From Actinoplanes italicus (GTDB lineage: Bacteria > Actinomycetota > Actinomycetes > Mycobacteriales > Micromonosporaceae): a stretch of 64,000 nt of DNA. Below are positions 57,241 to 64,000 of the stretch, piece after piece; the stretch's first letter is position 1; every line of letters starts with the position of its first letter. Where the stretch lies: positions 124,001 to 188,000 of the forward strand of contig NZ_PVMZ01000020.1 of the NCBI RefSeq assembly GCF_003001815.1. The letters are read 5' to 3'. Below the pieces are notes generated by a model. The model was not told the origin of the DNA, ran no database searches, and saw nothing but the letters and a program-made list of their open reading frames with translations. Made by a program: the position numbers and the translations under genes.

Positions 57241-58359
57241 ATGGCATCCAGTGCGGTCGTGATCGGCGGAGGCATCGGCGGACTCGGTGCGGCCATCGGC
57301 CTGTCCCGGGCCGGCTGGCGGGTGACGGTGCTCGAACGGGCGCCCGAGTTCCGTCCGGTGGGTGCGGGCGTGGTGCTGCAGGCCAACGGTCTGCGCTGCC
57401 TCGACGAACTCGGTGTCGGCGGCGAGGTGCGGCGTGGCGGCCGGCCCGACGTGTCCGGCGGCACCCGGCGCGCCGACGGGCGCTGGCTGGCCCGCGTCGA
57501 GGCCGGCCTGCTGGAAAGCGCGCTCGGCACCCCGGCGTACGGGATCCACCGCGCCGAACTGCACCGCGTCCTGCTCGAGGCGCTGCCGGCCGACGTGACC
57601 GTGCGGACCGGCGCGGAGGTCACCGGCGTCACCGAGGACGGCGAGGTGACCCATCGCGGTGACGGCGGCGACGAGAGGATCCATGCCGGTCTGGTCGTCG
57701 GCGCGGACGGCATCCGCAGCGCCGTCCGCCGGACACTGTGGCCCGAGGCGGCCGGGCCGGTCCCGGTCGGCGTGACCGCATGGCGCGGCGTGACGACCTG
57801 GCCCGGCGATCTCGACGTGGCGATCACCTGGGGCCCCGGCGCCGAGTTCGGCATGGCGCCGCTGGGCGACGGCCGGGTCTACTGGTTCGCCGCCGTCAAC
57901 GCCGCGCCGGGCGGCCCGACGGCTCCGGTCGACGCTCGCTTCCGCGGCTGGCACGAGCCGATCCCGGAGCTGATCGCCGCGACCGAGACGGTGCTGCAGG
58001 ACGATCTCGCGTGTCTCGACGAGCCACTCCGGACGTACACGAAAGGGCGTGTCGTTCTTCTCGGCGACGCCGCCCACGCCATGACGCCCAACCTCGGTCA
58101 GGGCGCCAACCAGGCGCTCGAGGACGCGGTGGTCCTGGCCGCCGTCGCCGATCGCCCGGACGGCCTGGCCACCTACGACCGGCTGCGCCGGCCCCGCAGC
58201 CAGGCGGTGGCGAAGGCGTCCCGGATGATCGGACGGTACGGCCAGCAGCTGGAGAACCCCGCCGCGGTGGCCGCCCGCAACGCCCTGATGCGCGTGGTAC
58301 CGCCTCGCGTGGCGCTGCGGTCGATGGCCCGCTACGCCGACTGGCACCCGCCCCGGTGA
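57241..58359 (+). CDS. FAD-dependent monooxygenase (PHBH family)
   Basis: A 372-residue flavoprotein. The Rossmann GxGxxG is VVIGGGIGGLGAAIGLSRAG, the DG motif is GLVVGADGIRSAVRRTLW, and the second FAD site is GRVVLLGDAAHAMTPNLGQG. It is of the salicylate/zeaxanthin-epoxidase-like branch of group A hydroxylases. The substrate, probably aromatic or a drug-like polyketide, cannot be told. It is controlled by the divergent TetR repressor. Confidence 0.9.
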   Translation: MASSAVVIGGGIGGLGAAIGLSRAGWRVTVLERAPEFRPVGAGVVLQANGLRCLDELGVGGEVRRGGRPDVSGGTRRADGRWLARVEAGLLESALGTPAYGIHRAELHRVLLEALPADVTVRTGAEVTGVTEDGEVTHRGDGGDERIHAGLVVGADGIRSAVRRTLWPEAAGPVPVGVTAWRGVTTWPGDLDVAITWGPGAEFGMAPLGDGRVYWFAAVNAAPGGPTAPVDARFRGWHEPIPELIAATETVLQDDLACLDEPLRTYTKGRVVLLGDAAHAMTPNLGQGANQALEDAVVLAAVADRPDGLATYDRLRRPRSQAVAKASRMIGRYGQQLENPAAVAARNALMRVVPPRVALRSMARYADWHPPR

Positions 58360-58366
58360 CCGGGCG

Positions 58367-60376
58367 TCACCGTCGCACGGTGCAGGACGTCACGGCGGTC
58401 GCGCCCGGGTCGCTCTCCGAGCTCACCTCGACCGCCACCGCCCGCACACCCTTGACGTACACCTCGACCGAGGCCGGCTGACGGCCCGCCACCCCGACGA
58501 CCTCCCGGGGCAGCACCGCGCCCGGCGCGGAGATCCGGAAGACGTCGGCGTCCCGGCCGGTGTTGCGGATCGGAATCGTGCACCGGGCCCAGCCGGACGG
58601 CCCGGGGCGGGCGGTGGCCGGCGACGCCTTCACCCCGCGGACCGACGGCCCCGCGCCGTCGAGGGAGCGGACCGCGACCTCGTACGAGAGCACGCCGTGC
58701 CGGTCCCGCTTGCGGTCCAGGACGTAGAAGTGCAGCCGGTTGGCCGTGTCCGCGTACTCGAAGAGGCTGCCCGACCCGGTGCCGGCGTGGAACAACGCGT
58801 CGGAGAGCTGCCGGTAGTCCCCGACCGTCATCTTCTGCGGCGTGCCGTCCGGCAGCACGAAGTCGACCTTGTCGATGTCCTGCGGGTTGGCGTCGATCGT
58901 CCAGATGAACGGCGCGGAGTCCGCGTTCTTCGTCTTGGCCAGCAGCACACCGGAGTCCGGGGTGAACGAGTCGAAGCCCATCCGGTCGACGACTTCCAGG
59001 GTGTAGTTGTCGTAGCGGCCGCCGTCGCAGTACGGGTCCGTCGCGGTGTCGCAGGCGGGGCCGCGGTCGCCGCCGTTCAGGGTGACGTTGATACCGGCCA
59101 GGCGGTGAGGGCCGGGATCGACCGCGCGCGCCGTCACCCGGGTCACCACGACGCCGGACTCGGCCAGGGCCGCGCGGGAGAGCTTCAGCACCGCGGTGTC
59201 GTCGACGATGCCGAGCTTCATCTTGTTGCGCAGCATGTGTTGTGCGCCCATCGACGAGCCCGCGGTTCCCGGGATCAGCCACCGGCTGTGCGGTCCGCCG
59301 GGGCCGTTGAACGTGCCGCGGCTCAGCATCTCCCACGGTCCGCTGTAATCGCGGCGGGCCGGCACCGAGTACGGGTTGTTGTAGTTGTCGCCGATGCCGA
59401 GGATGTGGCTGAACTCGTGCGCGTACGTCGACATGCCCGAGCTCTCCGCCTGCAGTGAGCTGCCCTGGGTGGCGTTCGGCCAGATGTTGGCCGAGGCCTG
59501 CCAGGAGGTCCACTCGACGTAACGGGTCGCGTTCCAGTTCGTCAGTGACTCGTCCGGCGGGCCGAACTCCTCGCTGACCTCCTCCTTGGTGGTGAACTTC
59601 ATCTGGCCGAACTCCTGCCAGGTGGCCGACTCGTCCTGGCCGGCCGAGAGGAAGAAGACGAAGTCGTACGAGGCGGCTTCCTGCTCGCCGACGGCAGCGA
59701 GCCAGGCCGCGCGGGCGTCGGCCCGCAGATCACGCCCGCACACGTCGTCGGCCGGGCAGCCCAGTCCGCGCTGCATGGAGTTCTCGATGCCGTACTCGTG
59801 ACTGGAGTGCGGCATCCGGTAGACGCCGAACGCGCTCAGGTCGATACCGAAGCGCCCGTTCGAGTCCTCCATCCAATATTCGTGGATGGTGTGGCCCCGG
59901 TTGAGCGTCCCCGGCTTGTTCAGGAAATCCCGGTAGAACGCCGGCACTTCGGAACGATCCAGATTCTGTACGCCGGACGGGTTCCCGTAGATCGTCGAGT
60001 TCGCCGGCTGAGTGACCACGAACGGCTGGTTCGGGTAGTCGACCAGCACCAGCGCCCCGTTGAAGGTGCGTTCCGAGCCGCGTACCGACGGGTCGGCCCA
60101 GTCGGTGCCCGGCACGGCCCGGTAGTCGTCCCAGGTCATCGTGTCCGGCAGCTCGTAGTGCTGGGGGTCGATCGGTTGCGGCGCGCCTGCCGGGCCGCCC
60201 AGGGTGACCGCCTCGTCGAGCTGCCAGGGCTGGGTCTGCGGCCAGTGCCGCATGCGCCACGGCGTGTCCGGATCCACGGGCGGCGGTGCGGCCGTCGCCG
60301 GTGCGGCGTTGACGGCGCCGGCCACCACCAGCGCCGCTATGGACAGTGCCGAGAACAACCGTCGCCCCGTCGTCAT
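58367..60376 (-). CDS. Secreted M6-type metalloprotease
   Basis: A 669-residue protein with a Sec signal (MTTGRRLFSALSIAALVVAG, cleavage near ATA-AP). The zinc motif is HEFSHILGIGDNY, the M6 (immune inhibitor A-like) HExxH pattern with the third-ligand region after the Gly. A propeptide-like N-terminus and a C-terminal beta-rich region (VRGVKASPATARPGPSGWAR) with a CARDB-like fold are visible. It is divergent from a secreted CocE/X-Pro peptidase gene across 60 bp, consistent with joint regulation of extracellular proteolysis. The stop lies 7 bp from that of the convergent monooxygenase. Confidence 0.85.
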   Translation of the reverse strand: MTTGRRLFSALSIAALVVAGAVNAAPATAAPPPVDPDTPWRMRHWPQTQPWQLDEAVTLGGPAGAPQPIDPQHYELPDTMTWDDYRAVPGTDWADPSVRGSERTFNGALVLVDYPNQPFVVTQPANSTIYGNPSGVQNLDRSEVPAFYRDFLNKPGTLNRGHTIHEYWMEDSNGRFGIDLSAFGVYRMPHSSHEYGIENSMQRGLGCPADDVCGRDLRADARAAWLAAVGEQEAASYDFVFFLSAGQDESATWQEFGQMKFTTKEEVSEEFGPPDESLTNWNATRYVEWTSWQASANIWPNATQGSSLQAESSGMSTYAHEFSHILGIGDNYNNPYSVPARRDYSGPWEMLSRGTFNGPGGPHSRWLIPGTAGSSMGAQHMLRNKMKLGIVDDTAVLKLSRAALAESGVVVTRVTARAVDPGPHRLAGINVTLNGGDRGPACDTATDPYCDGGRYDNYTLEVVDRMGFDSFTPDSGVLLAKTKNADSAPFIWTIDANPQDIDKVDFVLPDGTPQKMTVGDYRQLSDALFHAGTGSGSLFEYADTANRLHFYVLDRKRDRHGVLSYEVAVRSLDGAGPSVRGVKASPATARPGPSGWARCTIPIRNTGRDADVFRISAPGAVLPREVVGVAGRQPASVEVYVKGVRAVAVEVSSESDPGATAVTSCTVRR

Positions 60377-60436
60377 GGCGTCATCCTGGCAAACTTATCG
60401 ACGCCACTCAATGGCTAGTCGATTCTTGGAGATCGG

Positions 60437-62212
60437 ATGAACCTACGCAGACGGGCAGCAGCCGCAGCCGGCGCGCTGATCACGATTGCCACTCTCGCGG
60501 TGGGCAGCCCGGCGACCGCCGCCGCTGTCGCGCCACCGGGCGTCACCCACGAGGAGAACCCCCGCGTGCCGGAAGGTGCGGTGTGGACGGAGGCCTACTT
60601 CCCCTCCGCCGACAACAGCGGCGTCGAGCTCCACGCCGACGTCCTGCGGCCGACGCACCTGCCGTCGCATGCCCGGACGCCGGTGATCCTCGCCGTCAGC
60701 TCGTACTTCAGCCACGCGGGCCAGACCGGCCCGGAGGGGTGGACCCGTACCGGCCCGTCCAGCCGCTTCGCCGACTTCACCAGCGGTACCGGGCTCTTCG
60801 CCCGCGGCTACACCTACGTCATGGTCGACCTGCGCGGCTTCGGCGGAAGCACCGGCTGCCTCGACTGGGTGGGTCCCGGTGAGCAGGCCGACGTCAAGGC
60901 CGCGATCCAGTGGGCGGCGAAACAGCCGTGGTCGACCGGCAAGGTGGGCATGTACGGCAAGTCGTACGACGCCGTCACCGGGCTCGTCGGCAACAACCTG
61001 CGCCTGCCGGCCCTGAAGGCCGTCGTTGCCCAGGAGCCGGTGTGGGACATGTACAACTACCTGTTCAGCAACCGGGTTCCCCGTCCCAACGTGACCGGCA
61101 CCCCGAACGCCTACAACAGCATCGCCACGATGGCGCCGCTGCCCGACGACACCGACCGCTACCGGGCCAACGCTCAGTACGAGCAGAGCCACCCCGAGTG
61201 CCTCGCCGACAACCTCACGAACAACAACAACCCCGATCCCGACTCGGCCTACTGGCGCGCCCGGAACCTCGCGGCTCAGGCCAAGGGCACGAACACCCCG
61301 CTCTTCGTCACGCAGGGCTTCATCGAGAACAACACCAAGCCCGAGGACATGCAGGAATTCCTCGACAACCACCAGGGTGTCGAGCGGGGCTGGCTGGGGC
61401 AGTGGGAACACGTCCGCGGCAACGAGACCAACGACCAGGGTCAGCTGCTCATGGGTCGCGCCGGGTTCTTCGACGAGGTCATGCGCTTCTACGACCGCTA
61501 CCTGAAGGGCATCCGCCCGGCGGTGCACGACCCGGCGTACGCCGTCGAGGACAACACCGGCGCGTGGCGCGCACAGAAAACGTGGCCGACGCCGTCCTCC
61601 CACACCAGCGCGGCCCTGGCCGACGGTCAGTACGTCGACGACGGCCTCGCCTCGACACTGGCCGTGCCCGCCGGTCAGGAGTGGGACATGGAGCACTACA
61701 CCGATCCCGCCCCGCCCGCCGCCAAGGGCCTCGCGCTGGCGGCCGCGGGCAGCTATTTCACCTGGTCCACGCCGGTCGCGTCGCGGCTGCGGATCACCGG
61801 CACCCCGCAGATCACGTCGCACGCGAGCGCGCCGGGCAACATCATGGTGCGGCTGTGGGACGTCGCCCCGGACGGAACCGCGGTGATGTTCGACGAGAAC
61901 GTGGCGCTGATCGAACGAGCGGGCCGCGTCGCGTTCGACCTGAAATCCACGGACTGGACCCTCGAGGCGGGCCACCAGCTGGGTGTCCAGATCGGGACGA
62001 TCGGCAGCGGGAGCTGGCGAGACACCCCGAGCGGCAACACGATCGAGATCACCCGCGCACGGCTGAACCTGGCGCTGCAGAACCCCCGGTTCGACGTGCC
62101 GACCCAGGGTGACCGGTCGCCGTTCCTCGACACGTACCTGAGGCAGTACACCCGCACACTCACCGGCGTCGGCGAGGGAACCTTCCGGCTCGCCCTGCGC
62201 CACCGTCCCTGA
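60437..62212 (+). CDS. Secreted CocE/NonD-family (X-Pro dipeptidyl-peptidase-like) hydrolase
   Basis: A 591-residue serine hydrolase with ribosome site GGAG and a Sec signal (MNLRRRAAAAAGALITIATL). The alpha/beta-hydrolase core has VSSYFSHAGQTGPEGW, VDLRGFGGSTGCLDW, the nucleophile elbow GMYGKSYDAVTG with Ser, and the C-terminal jelly-roll domain (GNIMVRLWDVAPDGTAVMFD) typical of X-Pro dipeptidyl peptidases and cocaine esterase. A peptidase is more likely than an esterase given its neighbour, but both fit the fold. Confidence 0.88.
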   Translation: MNLRRRAAAAAGALITIATLAVGSPATAAAVAPPGVTHEENPRVPEGAVWTEAYFPSADNSGVELHADVLRPTHLPSHARTPVILAVSSYFSHAGQTGPEGWTRTGPSSRFADFTSGTGLFARGYTYVMVDLRGFGGSTGCLDWVGPGEQADVKAAIQWAAKQPWSTGKVGMYGKSYDAVTGLVGNNLRLPALKAVVAQEPVWDMYNYLFSNRVPRPNVTGTPNAYNSIATMAPLPDDTDRYRANAQYEQSHPECLADNLTNNNNPDPDSAYWRARNLAAQAKGTNTPLFVTQGFIENNTKPEDMQEFLDNHQGVERGWLGQWEHVRGNETNDQGQLLMGRAGFFDEVMRFYDRYLKGIRPAVHDPAYAVEDNTGAWRAQKTWPTPSSHTSAALADGQYVDDGLASTLAVPAGQEWDMEHYTDPAPPAAKGLALAAAGSYFTWSTPVASRLRITGTPQITSHASAPGNIMVRLWDVAPDGTAVMFDENVALIERAGRVAFDLKSTDWTLEAGHQLGVQIGTIGSGSWRDTPSGNTIEITRARLNLALQNPRFDVPTQGDRSPFLDTYLRQYTRTLTGVGEGTFRLALRHRP

Positions 62213-62224
62213 CGAACCGCCACC

Positions 62225-62254
62225 GTGGACTGCCCGGCGGGCCGGGCAGTCCAC
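62225..62254 (+). terminator. Hairpin after the CocE-like gene
   Basis: A 14-bp perfect inverted repeat (GTGGACTGCCCGGC / GCCGGGCAGTCCAC) with a 2-nt centre lies 12 bp after the stop. No T-tract follows. It is probably the terminator of the peptidase gene. Confidence 0.72.
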
Positions 62255-62554
62255 GCCGTTCGCCGGGCCGTACGGGACGCCGGGGCCTGCGGCGTGATGC
62301 CGAGTGACGCGACCTCAACGACGCCCTCAAGTGGGACAAGTTCAACGCCCTGGAGATCACCCGGGGTTGTATCTACGCCTGCCAGTCGCAAACCTCGACT
62401 TCTACATGTGTGTTCGGTAGGGGATGTCGTCCCGCGGGCCAAGTCCGCTTGGCCCCCATCGACGCGATCGGCTCAGCGGTCCTGGCCGGCTGATCGTCGG
62501 CCCGGCCGACGTTCAGCCAGGTGATCGGTGAGGTACGGCTGGCCTACGACGTCA
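62255..62554. other. 300-bp region, no confident gene; possible remnant
   Basis: Between the terminator hairpin and the coiled-coil membrane protein gene. One plus-frame stretch near 62310-62370 reads DLNDALKWDKFNALEITRGC, which looks protein-like but has no start or ribosome site and stops soon after. It may be a decayed gene fragment. The GC is slightly lower near 62365-62410. Confidence 0.3.
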
Positions 62555-63223
62555 TCAACGGGCGACGGGTTCGGCCCAGGCCGACCGTAGGAGTCCGACC
62601 AGGCCGATGTTCGCGGAGTGCCGGGCCGCCGACAGGAGCGACTCGGCGGCCCGCGCCGCATCGGCGAGATCCGCGGCGGTGACGGCCGCCCGCTGAGCCT
62701 CTTCCTCAGCCCGCGCCGCGGCGGCCGCGGCCTGCTCGTAGCGTTGCCGGGCCTCATGCACCCGCGACTCCCATCCGAGCGGCACCGCGACAGGACGTTG
62801 AGCGGATTCCGCCGCGATGTCAGCGTGCCTCCAGACCCGGTTGAGTTCGTCGACGGACAGCTGTCCACGCTGGTATGCGGCCAGAGCCGCGCGCTGCACG
62901 AGCTGACGAGTTTGACCGGCCGCTTCGGCATTCTTGAGCACCTGCCGGTGGCGCTGCTCCGCGATGTCGCGTGCCGTGGACGCCCACAGGGCTCGATCGT
63001 GTGCTCGATCGGCCTCCTCCAGCGCCCGCCGCGCTGCCGCATTGGCCGACTCGGCGTCAGCGGCCGCCATGTCCACCTCGTCGGTGATGAACACCGAGCC
63101 GCCGTGCCCCACCTGTCTGTCGGCGAGTTCGCGTTGGCGGCGGGCAGCGATCCCCAGCAGCACCACTGCCAGCAGCAAGGTGGCCTGAATCGAGCTGAAC
63201 ACGAACATGGCAGTTCTCGGCAC
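62555..63223 (-). CDS. Membrane-anchored coiled-coil protein
   Basis: A 222-residue protein from a GTG with GGAAAGGA 7 bp upstream. One N-terminal membrane helix (MFVFSSIQATLLLAVVLLGI) is followed by an almost purely helical Ala/Arg/Glu-rich domain with heptad spacing (ADAESANAAARRALEEADRA, YEQAAAAAARAEEEAQRAAV). No enzyme motif. It stands alone between the CocE-like peptidase and the GH62 gene. Role unknown. Confidence 0.6.
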   Translation of the reverse strand: MPRTAMFVFSSIQATLLLAVVLLGIAARRQRELADRQVGHGGSVFITDEVDMAAADAESANAAARRALEEADRAHDRALWASTARDIAEQRHRQVLKNAEAAGQTRQLVQRAALAAYQRGQLSVDELNRVWRHADIAAESAQRPVAVPLGWESRVHEARQRYEQAAAAAARAEEEAQRAAVTAADLADAARAAESLLSAARHSANIGLVGLLRSAWAEPVAR

Positions 63224-63477
63224 CGATGGTTCCTTTCCGCCGTCTCGCGAATGGTTTCATGCTGCGCGCGACCCGCGTAGCCGACTGCGAACGGCGCATG
63301 GCGGAACATGCCCCATGGGTCGGCGAGGAACACCTCGGACGGCGGCGGCCCGCCCGGAGGCCCGGCGGGATCGACGGCCCGACGTGTCCGCGTCCGCCGG
63401 GCAAAGCGGAGCGTGTCCGGCGCCTTGGCAGCGCCGGACACGCCCGAGTGGTCAGCAGGTGGAGCTTGTTGCGGTCG

Positions 63478-64000
63478 TCAGCGCTGCAGTGTCAGCACAC
63501 CCGGCCGCCACGGCAGCAGGTTGTAGTCGCCTCCCGCGCTGGGGTTCTTGCCCTGGTACAGGAGCTGCAGGTTGCACGGATCGATCGTCTTGGTCTGGTC
63601 GGGGTTGGAGCGGACCAGGTCACCGTGGCTGATGTCGTTGGTCCAGGTGGCGCCGCTGTTGGCCTTGCCGGCGAAGGGGTTGCTCTCGCTGGCCGCCTGC
63701 GGGGTCCACGAACCGCCCAGGCTGCTGGACGTGAACGAACGGAAGTAGCGCCCCTGGCTCCCGATCGCCTCGACGATCATCAGGTACTGGTTCTGGCCCG
63801 CCACCTTGTAAACCTCGACGCCTTCGAACAGGTTTTCTCTCGTGTCGGTCATGATGGTCGTGTAGCTCGAGCCGAAGCTGCCCGGGAAGTTTCCGATCGG
63901 CATGCTCTGGCGGTAGATCTTGCCGTTGTCCCCGGCGAAGAACAGGTACATGTTCTGGTCATCACCGATCAGGGTCTGGTCGATCACGCCGTACGGGGCG
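63478..64000 (-). CDS. GH62 alpha-L-arabinofuranosidase, C-terminal part; N-terminus beyond window
   Basis: The frame is open to the window edge, so the gene is partial. Family GH62 features: APYGVIDQTLIGDDQNMYLF, FAGDNGKIYRQSMPIGNFPG, FEGVEVYKVAGQNQYLMIVE, and NDISHGDLVRSNPDQ near the end, then LLPWRPGVLTLQR. The E in FEGVEVYKV is the expected catalytic acid position in the family. It removes arabinose side chains from arabinoxylan. The protein ends exactly at the family end (VLTLQR) with no downstream module; any N-terminal carbohydrate-binding module would lie outside. Confidence 0.88.
   Translation of the reverse strand, partial: APYGVIDQTLIGDDQNMYLFFAGDNGKIYRQSMPIGNFPGSFGSSYTTIMTDTRENLFEGVEVYKVAGQNQYLMIVEAIGSQGRYFRSFTSSSLGGSWTPQAASESNPFAGKANSGATWTNDISHGDLVRSNPDQTKTIDPCNLQLLYQGKNPSAGGDYNLLPWRPGVLTLQR

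Overview
The window is high-GC actinobacterial DNA: GC-rich third codon positions, frequent GTG starts, Tat and Sec secreted enzymes, a conservon-type signalling operon and an ESX/T7SS-type polymorphic toxin locus. The gene mix (latex-clearing protein, conservon, GH62 arabinofuranosidase, many secreted hydrolases) fits Micromonosporaceae, most likely an Actinoplanes-like organism. That placement is an inference from content. I see no rRNA, tRNA, CRISPR array or insertion sequence.

Layout. 1-5 kb: a caspase-fold protein that has lost both catalytic residues, a two-domain peptidoglycan-binding lipoprotein with a coupled 30-residue membrane peptide, and a membrane-anchored helix-hairpin-helix protein with PEPVA repeats. 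5-10 kb: an APC permease divergent from a universal stress protein, a secreted beta-helix protein, and a sortase with its stalk-protein neighbour. 10-16 kb: an ABC exporter pair, a DUF2510 protein, and a secreted M28 aminopeptidase divergent from a TAP-like tripeptidyl hydrolase. 16-20 kb: an SsuABC/TauABC-type import operon with a divergent IclR regulator. 20-24 kb: divergent diguanylate cyclase and GGDEF-EAL genes.

24-34 kb is the most unusual part. A four-gene minus-strand operon encodes a YbaB-like protein, a WXG100-like protein, a 1923-residue toxin-like protein carrying two papain-like domains with identical catalytic spacing, and a GTG-coupled presumptive immunity protein. Divergent from it lie two tandem paralogues that join an HAE...CxxC deaminase-like module to a SUKH-type C-terminus.

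34-39 kb: a conservon (sensor kinase, roadblock, DUF742, GTPase) ending in a glycine-betaine-type binding protein. 39-43 kb: a VOC protein, a protein with two fused TetR modules, and a convergent latex-clearing rubber oxygenase (Lcp) with all expected active-site residues. 43-46 kb: a tricarboxylate transporter locus damaged by a deletion that truncates tctC and tctB. 46-51 kb: an HTTM/DUF5819 pair and a uronate catabolic cluster (IclR, KduI, sodium symporter). 51-56 kb: a DUF418 protein, a two-component pair whose response regulator is frameshifted, and a YCII/ECF42-type sigma pair. 56-64 kb: a GNAT, a TetR with two clear palindromic operators controlling a flavin monooxygenase, a secreted M6-type protease divergent from a secreted CocE/X-Pro peptidase, a coiled-coil membrane protein and the C-terminal part of a GH62 arabinofuranosidase.

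Main themes are secreted degradation of proteins and plant or rubber polymers, c-di-GMP and conservon signalling, and interbacterial conflict.
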